This document shows positions 53,601 through 62,859 of a DNA stretch of 64,000 nucleotides, one piece after another. Every line of letters starts with the position of its first letter. Position 1 is the first letter of the stretch. Location: NCBI GenBank assembly GCA_038030265.1, contig CM075937.1, positions 23,684,001-23,748,000 of the forward strand. The letters are read 5' to 3'. The notes under the pieces were generated by a model that searched no databases, was not told the DNA's origin, and saw only the letters and a program-made list of their open reading frames with translations. Source of the DNA: Corythucha ciliata. Lineage: Eukaryota; Arthropoda; Insecta; Hemiptera; Tingidae. Position numbers and translations under genes: made by a program.

Positions 53601-54880
53601 CAGCTAATTTCGGGTTTGTTTGCCAGGAAACCAATTTCGCTGGGTGGCCTATTTCACTGACCGGGGCATCTTCAAATAAAGAACGCTTGTCATGATGAAG
53701 AAAAAATGGTAGAAATATTAACATCCTGCCCCCTTCCTAGTGATTATTCTTTGAGTTCGATATTCTTTCCCGTTTCTTTGTGATATGCACTGCGTAATAA
53801 ACTGCCCCCGGGCCCTGACAATGTCCTATGGATCCATTATGACTGTCTGAAGCAGAAAGCTGAAAAATCGGGGATTCTGTGATCTTTCAAAATACCAATT
53901 TCGCTAAACAGGTCTTTTCCGTTCGAACGTAAGCGGAAAGTGACTGGGAGGGGGCCCATTAAGCATGGGTCAGACGCATTTTGTGGCGTTGTATCCTGCA
54001 CATTAATAACCCGTTTTCGCGATTAATGGCTCACTAACCAAGACGCCAATTTTGCGGGTTCTGATCGCCCAAGAACCATTTTCGATGACCTGGCTCACAA
54101 GAAACCCAATGTTGTGGGTTTTGGCGAGCTGAAAACCGTATTTTACGGGGTTACTGCAATGGAACGATCGGCCACAGATTTGGCCCACAAAAAAATTTTT
54201 TTATTGGGGGGGGGGAGAGATACTATATGGAAGGGTCCATTTTTGGGACTGTTTGAGGAGCAAAGTTTCAAGTTTGCCTGCGAAATCATAACTTTACAGA
54301 GGGGGGGGGGATTGGCAGTTTTTGGACGGAAAATCCGAAATAGAAGGCTACAACGACAGTTTGCAGGAAGAGATGTTACTTTTTCTCGAATCTCTTTCTG
54401 CGCAAGTTCAATTTGATGAATGAAAAGACATGAATATTGACGATTTCCAGCTCCGCGTTCCGAGTTTTGTTGAACTAGCACAGTATACTCTTGCTTAGGA
54501 ATCACCCCCTAGTATGAGCCTGCAATAGGCAATGGTGCATCTGCAAAATTCTCCAGTGAAGCTGCCCACCCCTGAATCAAGAGGTGGCTACGCTCCTGCC
54601 ATCAGTGATTAAATGCATTTCTCCCCTGTTGTGTATAGTATAATATAATTATGCTCTGTGGTCTCACTGTTGTTAAATCATACAAATTCTGATCAGTTTC
54701 AATTATAATTGCGGCTTTTATGAGAAATTTCACATAACTAACAGGATAATTTTTTTTCTTTAGTACGCAACATCTACCGTATTTTCGTTTGCACAAATTA
54801 TCAACTATTAACAAAGAAATGATAAAAAAGTAAATAGTACCCGATTTTCGACAGCGAACGAATATTACAGTCTTAAATAA
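53601..54880. other. non-coding; array remnants and a shared segment
   Basis: 53860-54180 holds more 'ccaattttgcgggtt / gctcactaacc' phrases. 54320-54600 resembles 22150-22405 ('ttggacggaaaatcc', 'aacgacagttt', 'gtgaagctgcccacccc', 'ggctacgc.cctgc'), the latter a typical DNA-transposon end. G-runs at 54208-54216 and 54301-54310. No exon. Confidence 0.45.
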
Positions 54881-55048
54881 GAAATTAGCAGTTACTTCGA
54901 ACCTTCGTAACGACTCCTAATAATTCAGGAAGTTGATCCGTTTTTTATGCATGCAAAAACAGCCGAAATTAGCAGTTACTTCGAACCTTCGTAACGACTC
55001 CTAATAATTCAGGAAGTTGATCCGTTTTTTATGCATGCAAAAACAGCC
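54881..55048. repeat. perfect 84-bp tandem duplication
   Basis: 54881-54964 is repeated without visible difference at 54965-55048. Each unit holds the near-palindrome ttttttatgcatgcaaaaa. It lies 330-500 bp past the COP1 stop, so it may fall in the 3' UTR or just beyond it. Confidence 0.9.
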
Positions 55049-55375
55049 ATCACAGACGTAACATTGACGACAACAAGAACAATATTTTACAAAATAACTG
55101 TACTTTTAAGTCAGGAAATCAAGGAGGGAACCAACTTATTTTTTATCCTCTTCCCTTAATATAAGTACGATTAATTGATGCGATAATTGAGTTTTGTTTT
55201 ACACTTAGCAATACTTGGGGATGAGTATGGGGGGGGGGGTTTCCAAACCTGCGTTGCAGTAGGAGAGGTGTTTGAGAGTTTACGAGGACTAGATAGCATG
55301 GAATTAGTCTACGAAAGTGTGCCTACCTAAATCCCTCGACTACGCTCTATTTGGCACACTGCTTGTTTTAATTTT

Positions 55376-57304
55376 TTAGACGAGTTCCAATATCTTGATA
55401 ATTCCTTGACTGTTGGCCGCGACAACGACGTTTGAGTGCTGTCTCCAGCAGACAGCCGAAACAAATTCGTTGATGTCCTCGTCTTTTTTATCCTTCTCGA
55501 GCACGGAGCGAACGGCATCGAACTTGAAACTGAACAATTGCTTCGATAGACCCTTGTAGTAAACGAAAACTGAATTGTTCTCAGAGCCGCAGGCGACGTA
55601 GTCGCCGTTGGTGGCGAGACCGACAAAATTCTTTTCATTGACATGACCGACGAACGAGCGGAGACAGTGGGAGTTGTTGACGTTCCACATTCTCAGTTGG
55701 CTGTCGGTCGACGCTGAGACGATATCCTCGCGATTGAGGAATTTAACGTAGGAAACGGCCTTTCGATGACCTTTGAACACGCACAGCGGTTCTTTCATGT
55801 TTCTTAAATCGTAATAGTGAACGCAATGATCGGCCGAGCCGAACGCCAAATGACAGGAGCTGCACGGATTGAATTTGACACCGCACACGTTCGCTTTGGC
55901 TTCAAGGGAAGCGACTGAATGTTCCATGTTGAGGGACCAGAGTTTGACGCGTGCGTCGTCCGAGCCGGACGCAATGAGACGAGTGTCAACGTCGTTGAAA
56001 TCGACGCTCCAGCATCGTTTTTCGTGCTCTTGGAACGTTTTCAATCGCTGGCCAGTGCTCACGTCCCAAACTGTGACAGATCCTTCGTAGTCGCTGCTGG
56101 CAAGAGTCGACTTATGAAAAGAATTCCACGACACGCACGATATTTTCGAGCTAGACAACATTTCAATTGACGGATAATGAATGTCGACAACGTCTCGAAT
56201 GACTGATGCGTAGTCGAACACTTTGATTCGTTTAGTCACACCGGCGATGGCAAACAGTTCGTTGTCTTTATCAAATTCAATGCTGGAAACGATGGTTGAA
56301 TTGTTGAAGATATCCGAAGAATAATTTAGTGTGGCTAGAGGTCGCAGAGACGAATACCGCGAGAATTTCACTAAATTCTCCCTGAAAAGGTCAAGACCCG
56401 AAGTCGAACCGCTCGTCGAATCAACTGGGGGCTTGTCATCTTTTTTAAATAAAAGATCGGAGGCTCGTAGTGAAAGATAGCATTGAACGAAATCGTCGAA
56501 ATGGGCGTGCATCCGTTTCCGGCAGTTCGCCATGATGTTCGCGTTTGACTTTTTCCCAGACGAACCACCGCCTCCATTGAACGTTTCAACATCCGCCGCT
56601 CCACCTGCTTCCGCCTCCACAGCTTCATGTTTCACCATCTCCCCTAATTCTGAACGTTTGACCTCCGCATTTTTCAAAACGGTTTCAACCTCACGCAGGT
56701 CCTTTTTTATTACTTCTACCTCTCTGTTCAATTGAACCAACTGTGCGTCTTTGTGTTTGAGCAAGTGCTCTAAAAAATCGTGAAGAAGACGATTTTGTGC
56801 TGCACATGTTTCCGCCTCGAGAATGAGCTTCCTTTGAGTGAGAACCTCCAAAATAACGTTCACGTCAGGAAGAGACAAATTCTCCGACTCGGAAGCCAGA
56901 AACTGTCGAAGATTGTCCACCGGTTGATCCGAACTGTCGAAATTTGGCGTTAAATCTGAGGCTCGTTTAATCCTCAGCTTGTGTTTCGAGACAAGCTCAT
57001 TCAATAGAAAGTTGGGGAATATCCTGTCAGGACCGGACAGAACGAATGTACACTTGGGGCACCGTTCGTACGTTTCAAGGGACCGGGTAATGCACGAATA
57101 GCAGAACGTGTGACCGCATCGCGTCATGTGAGCCTCTTCAATCAATTCAAAACAGATGGGGCATAAATAGTCATTGTCTTTGTCCTCGAACGAACCCGCG
57201 ATACCGTTTAATACGGACGGATGCTGGCGTTTCGAGGGACGATCCCGTTGAGGCGTTGCAATGTGCAACAGACCCTGCGAAGAGGAAGGCCTACTGGATG
57301 ACAT
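55376..57304 (-). CDS. COP1: COP1 E3 ubiquitin ligase, single coding exon
   Basis: 642 residues from ATG to TAA without an intron. COP1 (RFWD2) is a RING ubiquitin ligase that works with DET1/DDB1/CUL4 and targets transcription factors through its WD40 propeller. The RING finger has all eight ligands: C48, C51, C63, H65, C68, C71, C82, C85 (CPIC, CGHTFC, CPKC). A coiled coil spans about 150-235, a Gly/Ser linker about 240-255, and WD40 repeats about 335 to the end, with DVSTGQRLKTFQEHEKRCWSVDF and the typical end NSQGIIKILELV. The N-terminal low-complexity leader of vertebrate COP1 is mostly missing. A splice acceptor 19 bp before the ATG shows a 5' UTR intron. Vertebrate and plant COP1 genes have many coding introns, so the intronless body is unusual: intron loss or a retrocopy. 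Confidence 0.95.
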   Translation of the reverse strand: MSSSRPSSSQGLLHIATPQRDRPSKRQHPSVLNGIAGSFEDKDNDYLCPICFELIEEAHMTRCGHTFCYSCITRSLETYERCPKCTFVLSGPDRIFPNFLLNELVSKHKLRIKRASDLTPNFDSSDQPVDNLRQFLASESENLSLPDVNVILEVLTQRKLILEAETCAAQNRLLHDFLEHLLKHKDAQLVQLNREVEVIKKDLREVETVLKNAEVKRSELGEMVKHEAVEAEAGGAADVETFNGGGGSSGKKSNANIMANCRKRMHAHFDDFVQCYLSLRASDLLFKKDDKPPVDSTSGSTSGLDLFRENLVKFSRYSSLRPLATLNYSSDIFNNSTIVSSIEFDKDNELFAIAGVTKRIKVFDYASVIRDVVDIHYPSIEMLSSSKISCVSWNSFHKSTLASSDYEGSVTVWDVSTGQRLKTFQEHEKRCWSVDFNDVDTRLIASGSDDARVKLWSLNMEHSVASLEAKANVCGVKFNPCSSCHLAFGSADHCVHYYDLRNMKEPLCVFKGHRKAVSYVKFLNREDIVSASTDSQLRMWNVNNSHCLRSFVGHVNEKNFVGLATNGDYVACGSENNSVFVYYKGLSKQLFSFKFDAVRSVLEKDKKDEDINEFVSAVCWRQHSNVVVAANSQGIIKILELV

Positions 57305-57330
57305 CGCTCGAATTCAAGCAGCCCTGAAAC
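57305..57330 (-). other. COP1: COP1 5' UTR splice acceptor
   Basis: On the minus strand attgtttcag precedes ggctgcttgaattcgagcg and the ATG. The AG is at 57324-57325, so the exon starts at 57323. It implies a non-coding first exon further right, toward PBDC1. Confidence 0.65.
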
Positions 57331-58411
57331 AATACAATTTTTTTTTTTGGCTCAACTTGAGGGACAAAGAAAAACGGGCATTGTTTCAAAGGACATGAAT
57401 GAATTGGAGCGTTGCCACAGGTTAACACCCCCCCCCCCACATCCGGGAAAGCCGCTTCAATTGAAAATGTTACGAAACTGTATAACGCTACTTGGTATGT
57501 TATCTATGAGCCAAAGCTGGCAAAATACGTTATGAGGGACATCCTTGGCTTGATTTCACCCACAGGAGGCACAACAGCCCTCTCTGGCATGACTCATTGG
57601 AGAACAGCTCACATTAAAGCCTTAAAAACTGGATTTATTCAGAAGCGGCAACTGTAAAAATATTTGGGTTTGTAGCAAAAATGGAAAGCAGATATTAACC
57701 CTGCCGGACAGATCTCCATGAATTGTTCGAACTTGAACTTTCGTGGAAGGTAAGTTCGGGGCTCTACCAACTTACTAAAACGAGACAAAGGAAATTTACG
57801 CCGTTCACCCCTTTCACATCAAAATGCGTACTACCGGGGGAAAGGAAGCATTCAGCGAACTATCACATCAGCAAAGCATCATAGGTACTTACACATGTAA
57901 GTTGTCCACCAATATTCCAGAATTGTTTTCATTAAAACATTCGGCTTTCGGAGTGAGCGTAAATTTACCGTCGTCTTTCGTGTATGCACCCAAAACAAGT
58001 CCTTTCTGGCACGAAATAAAAATGAGATCAGATTATGTAGACTGGAAAACGATACACACACACAAGGAGAACGAACCTTTGAGGAAGAGCTCGAGGACAA
58101 ACGCATTTGAACGGTCGATTTTACTGAGGAAACAACTTTGAGAGCGCGCAATAAAGACATTATTCTACCGATAAACTAATACTTTGTTCAATTTTACAAG
58201 AAAATAATTAAAAATGCCCGTAGATACCGAGGAAGAGCGAGGAAAATCAACGCAGGGAGGTTCCTTCTGGATAGGTGGTGGAGCCTGAAACCCCCCTCGC
58301 CTTACCTCATCCGTTCCCATTATCAGTTTACTTTTACTTGCCCATCTCTCTCAGCATAAACAAAAGTTTCACGTGCTGGTCGAGGGAAAGTGTCGAAATT
58401 ATTGGTCAAAA
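57331..58411. promoter_or_regulatory. region between divergent COP1 and PBDC1
   Basis: COP1 (minus) and PBDC1 (plus) start codons are 1.1 kb apart and face away from each other. The region must hold the COP1 UTR intron, its first exon and both promoters; the PBDC1-proximal 250 bp is the likely shared promoter. No TATA box stands out. A plus-strand frame at 57412-57657 (VTKLYNATWYVIYEPK ...) has protein-like composition but no domain I recognise. A C-run lies at 57428-57438. Confidence 0.4.
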
Positions 58412-60613
58412 ATGGCCAATTTCTCCGAGGAACTGGTGAGTTGAACGATGCAAGTGATATAATATCAATAAAAATACTGAGGGTGTTGGAAAATTGTGTC
58501 TAGGGAATCAACGAGGTACTTGCCGGCCAATCTGTTCTGTCGAGACCTGCTGACGAGTTTGTTAACGATGTAAGTTTGCTTTACCAGAAAAAGTACTCAT
58601 TGTAGGATTGATATTGATGCGTGTTTCTGTTTAACAGTCGTCAGTTGAAGCGATGTGGGCGATAAAGGCTTACGAACACGCTGAGATCTACTTCAACGTG
58701 AGTATGAGCCAATTTGTTTATTTCCAGTGTTTGAGGGTACCCTTAAGGTTTTACAAGTGCCCTCCTTTAACTGCAGTAGCTCGAAGGCTGGTTACCCCTA
58801 AGGCACTTTCTCCTGGCATTTTCTCATCCTTCGTCTACGCGACCAATAATGTTCTTGTGTCTGTTGACTTTGTAATCGTTGTTCGAATTTCCTGTGGCTC
58901 CTTTGCGAGCACAAAGCTCGGTGGTTCGCCGTGGTACGCTCCTACTGTCACATTTTCCTTAATTGATGATAAATGTTGATTGGTATGAGGAAGTGTCCTC
59001 GGCCTTTCACCCGTTTCCCCTATCTGTTGTCTGTCCCGCCCCATGTACCTCTTTCCGTTGGTTGAACCAATACCAAAAGATTAAGTCTTGAATGGGCACC
59101 GTTGCTCCGTTGGACGAGAGGAGAAATTCGCCTTTCGGAAGGGCTTGACTGGTGACTCCATTGTCCCAGGAACAGGTGTCGACATTCTGGATGGCGATGG
59201 CCACTAGCGTTAATGCCTATGCGTCTGATCGCTGGCAATGACTTGAGGGACACTCTCAGAGTCAACGTATGATCGAAGGACCCAAACAAAAGACACAATC
59301 AGCCTGCTTATTGCTTTATGCTTAAGATCAAGCCCGCGAAATTGGCTTCTTAAGTAGTCAATCCGACGAAATTGTCTTTTTGAGTAAAACCCACGAAATT
59401 GAGTCCTGTGAGTGCCAATTGTCCGCTAAAAAAATGGGCCAATACCCTGGAAAATTTGATTTTTAACTGATAATTCCGTGAAATTGACCCTTTTTAGGGA
59501 GTCAACCACACAAGCTCGTTTTTTCGCAGTGCAAGATCCGCAAAATTTTGTTTTTGGAAGACCCAGACCGGTGGCATTGTGATTTATAAGGAGCTGAAAA
59601 CTCAAATAGTTCTCGAAACAGCCTGACTCGCGAAATTGGGTTCCGTAAGTGTTCAATCCGTGACATTTGAACTTCGAAAGCGGCCAACCTGTGGAGTGGT
59701 ATTTTTGAAGGATCAGAACCCGTGAAATTGCATTTTTGAGTCACAAAATTGGCTGTTTGATTAAGCACTTCCAGCGGTATTTGAACATTTAACTATTGAG
59801 TGCCAATAATCTGATGAGTCGAACCTCCTGGAGTTTATAGCGTAGAGTGTATTTAATGGGAAGGGGGGTAGGGGGGCACGAGAGTGTGCTCAGCTTCGGC
59901 CAACCGACAGCTACAGCAAAAGTTTGTTTTCCCGTGGAGCCGTGGAGAGCTTCTCTTCCGCGGTTTCCTTCACGGAGCCCCTGGCAACTCTGTTAAACAC
60001 AGCGCTGTTCTTACAGAATGCCCTCAATTTTGACTGTATTGAATTTCTCCACGTAACCGTACAAGTCGTTTTCATGATGGGCAACTTAGACCCCCCCCCC
60101 CCCGTCGCACTATCGATAATATTTGCCTTGAATTTCTCATCCCATAAGTTCGATCTAACGTTTGCCCAATTTTTCAGATACTTTGCTCAGTTGACCCCAA
60201 GCTACTCCGCCTGAACAAGCACGACGAACAAATCTACGCAACTTTTCGAGAAACATTCGCAGAAATGGATTTAAAAAAACTGGACGAGGACTCCATTAAA
60301 AGCCCGCAGGGCAAAGAGGTTTGTTTGCCCCCCCCCCTACCCCCTGTAAAACTGTAAAAATCCGAACTTGTTTTGCTCTCACTGACGATGTCTTCAGAAA
60401 TGGAGGGAATTTTGCGAGAAATTCAAAGGCGTCGTCGAAGACTATAACGTCGGCACACTCGTTCGAGTCGATCCAGCGGGCGAATATTCCGATGAAAATT
60501 CTATTCTTGTCACGAGAATACAATTTTTCGCGATTGAAATCGCTCGCAACAGAGAAGGACTAAACGACGTGGTTCGAACCAAGTTCAAACCGAAAAAAAA
60601 ATCGATGCGATGA
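58412..60613 (+). CDS. PBDC1: PBDC1-like protein
   Basis: Five exons: 58412-58435, 58504-58569, 58638-58697, 60178-60318 and 60398-60613, all phase 0 with GT-AG introns; 168 residues. PBDC1 (CXorf26; yeast YPL225W) is a small conserved cytosolic protein, in yeast linked to chaperoning of translation factor eEF1A. Seen here: the N-terminal ADEFVND..VEAMWAIKAYEHAEIYFN, the core ILCSVDPKLLRLNKHDEQIY, EKWREFCEKFKGVVEDYN, then GTLVRVD..EYSDENSILVTRIQFFAIEIARNREGLN, which are the most conserved blocks of the family. It ends in a short basic tail, without the long acidic tail of the human protein. The third intron is 1.48 kb and holds a degenerate array. Start chosen as the only ATG leading into the first donor. 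Confidence 0.93.
59320..59770. repeat. degenerate array E in PBDC1 intron 3
   Basis: About twelve variants of 'aatccgcgaaattgnctttttgagt' with a period near 32-36 bp: 'gcccgcgaaattggctt', 'atccgacgaaattgtct', 'cccacgaaattgagtcc', 'tcgcgaaattgggtt', 'cccgtgaaattgcattt'. Confidence 0.75.
60062..60108. repeat. C-run near intron 3 acceptor
   Basis: Ten or more cytosines at 60091-60102, about 75 bp before the acceptor at 60177. Another C-run lies directly after the exon 4 donor (60329-60337). Confidence 0.6.
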
Positions 60614-60687
60614 CGGGTGAATAATTTTATTTATTTCTCGCTCACTGTGTCTTTTTAATTCACATTTCAAATTTTTGTATGTACGTA

Positions 60688-60693
60688 AATAAA
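60688..60693 (+). terminator. PBDC1: poly(A) signal of PBDC1
   Basis: AATAAA 75 bp after the stop codon, the expected distance for a short 3' UTR. Confidence 0.7.
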
Positions 60694-62569
60694 AGAATAC
60701 GAATTTTAAGGAACGAGTTCGTTCTTGGGTAAGCGAAAGATTTACTTACATTTTCACTTTTTTTTCGTCGCCGATTGATTGGATGCGTTTTTAGCGTTGG
60801 CCGCTTTAAATCTGAAGACCACGAAAATGTTGGATTCGGAGAATGAACATGACAGTGAACTCGCAGGTTCGGGTGCTAATAGCAACGAAATAGACGGTTG
60901 ACAGTTGTGGAGGATGATCACCCGCAAAATTATGAGTTTCAGGGCTCTCAGGGTTCAGGGCTTCTTGAATAGCAACGACGAAGCCATAACGAAGGATTTT
61001 CTGCGAGGAGGCAAAATACCCGCCCCACACTCAAGTATAATTACACAGCTAGGCGTGATTCTTCGTTACCGTGTAGACGAAACGTTTGATTCCTTAATCA
61101 AATTCCTCTTCTTCATGGTATTGGTTTCGTCGATGGCTTAAATTTGCGACTTTCACCCCTTAAAATCCCTGTTTCGTGGGTTTAGCAGCGGGTTCGGCAC
61201 TCGCGGATTCCAGTTTTGCGGGCTTTTCAATATTTCAATAAGCCGAATTCGTCGGACTGAATCCCTGTAAAGTCCATTTTGAGTGTTTGACCCATTTAAA
61301 TATCCAATTTAACGTGGCCGACTCAATTTGTCGAAAAATCGATTTCACTGGTGTGGACCCTCCAAAACAACCATTTCGCGGCTTGAGCTCTTAATAAGCC
61401 CAAATTTTACGGATTTGGACTTAATAGAAATTTTGTGGTTCACGCCGCCTTTGGCTCCCCTGAAAAAAATAGCAATTCCACCAGTTTGGCTCTTCCACAA
61501 ACCGTATTTTGCGTACCTGGCTAGAACTAATTTCGCAGGGTTCCCTCCTTCCCTCTAAAAAAAACCAACTCCACTGATTTCACACCCTCTAAATCAGAAG
61601 TTCCAGGGAATTAACTAATTTTGCGAGTCTGCCTCATCCTCAAAAACATTGCTTTTTGCGAGAGAGAAAAAGTTCTTGAGAGAGAAAATCCGCCCTTGGA
61701 TTGCGGCTGTATATGTGTGGTCTGCGCCGGGGACTATGCCCCCCCTTTAGATGCAGCCAGAGGGGAGCTTCAAAAGCCAAAAATTGCTCTCGGGACAACG
61801 GGGACCTGAAATGAGGTGTTTGGCCTTAGAGGTGAAGCGGTAATGCTGATCAGGGGCACCGGGAATGGGCCCGATATGCATTCATTAAAAAACACCACGG
61901 CCGTATTGTTCAATAAAGTTTATGGTCTACAAGTTGAAACAACAGCCAACAAAAATTTGAACAAATTCTGAAATTTTAAATGAGCCTTTCTAGCTCCCTT
62001 GCCCTCCTTTGAATTTCTGGAACGTTGAGGCAGGGCAGGATCTTTGCCTTCTGGGGCTAATTTGTTTTTGCCGCCCCATGCGGCTCCCCCCCCCCCCGCC
62101 AACTTCCTCCAAGACTTGTGGAGTCAAGCAAGTAGCGAGTGAATGGATTCTACAAGTTACTAGAGGAAAACTATGTTGGCATGTTGGCTTTTCGTGATGA
62201 ACGTTTCAGGGCAACCCCATAGTGCCTGGGTTTCAATCCCGCTCAGAGCATGCCGAGGTATAGTCGTACAGAGTCAAAGAGGACAGACCTCCCCGCGCCA
62301 TTGTTCTTAGAGGGCACCCGAAAAGCTTAAACATGGAAGAATGAGGATTTGTAAGTTTCATGGTGGATGGAGAATCGTGAAAAATAGATGTGGTATCCGC
62401 TTGGATAACGCTTTGGCCCCATCCGACAATTTTAATTCCATCCGTCTAGGAGAATAGAACAAATCAGGTAACCAGCAGTTTTTGTGACTAAATATTCGCA
62501 CATTGGAAAGAATACTGGTACAACTCAAAAAAGTTATTCTGGCCAATCCGAAAAACTTATTTGAGTTGA
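60694..62569. other. non-coding; degenerate array F and worn repeats
   Basis: 61150-61640 repeats 'tttcgtgggttt', 'cagttttgcgggctt', 'ccatttcgcggctt', the complement of array E phrases. 62090-62099 is a C-run. Around 62215-62245 'gggtttcaatcccgc' resembles a tRNA B box with one inserted base, a weak SINE hint. On the minus strand at 60762-60812 a short peptide end (FKAANAKNASNQSATKKK, stop) follows a good acceptor (gtggtcttcag) and could be the last exon of a convergent gene; unproven. Confidence 0.4.
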
Positions 62570-62630
62570 TTAATGTTATATTTTTAGGGTTTTGGCTTTT
62601 TTCTTCTTCTACTTTCTTCGTTTCCTGAGC

Positions 62631-62661
62631 TTTCGCCTTCTTGTGCTGAAGGCATCGTCAG
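62631..62661 (-). ncRNA. hammerhead-ribozyme-like core of the Penelope-like element
   Basis: On the minus strand CTGACGA is followed by T, then a perfect 6-bp stem gccttc/gaaggc with loop agcacaa, then GAAA. CUGANGA - stem II - GAAA is the conserved catalytic core of the hammerhead. Penelope-like elements are known to carry hammerheads in their terminal repeats. Stem III and the UH cleavage triplet after GAAA (gctcaggaaacg) are not convincing, so this copy may be decayed. Confidence 0.5.
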
Positions 62662-62859
62662 AGAACTTTTTGGGTTTTTTATTTTAAATCACAGACATGT
62701 GACGAATGGAGGGGTGTCAATTTGTTCTTGTTGATTAGAAAATTTGTTGTTGATGGCAACTGAGAATGTCTTCTGGTTATCTTCTTTTCAAGTTTGAAAT
62801 CAGTGGCCTCCAGGCATGTGGTACATGAATTCCTTCATCTCTGTTGAAGTTTTATTTTT

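Noticed and set aside
57412..57657. Plus-strand coding exon inside the COP1 UTR intron
   Set aside because: Composition is protein-like but there is no domain, no ATG context and no splice partner.
59809..59840. CTGATGAGTC as a further hammerhead
   Set aside because: No GAAA partner or stem II follows.
60762..60812. Last exon of a gene converging on PBDC1
   Set aside because: Good acceptor and a lysine-rich end, but only about 18 residues and no upstream exon found; kept as a remark only.
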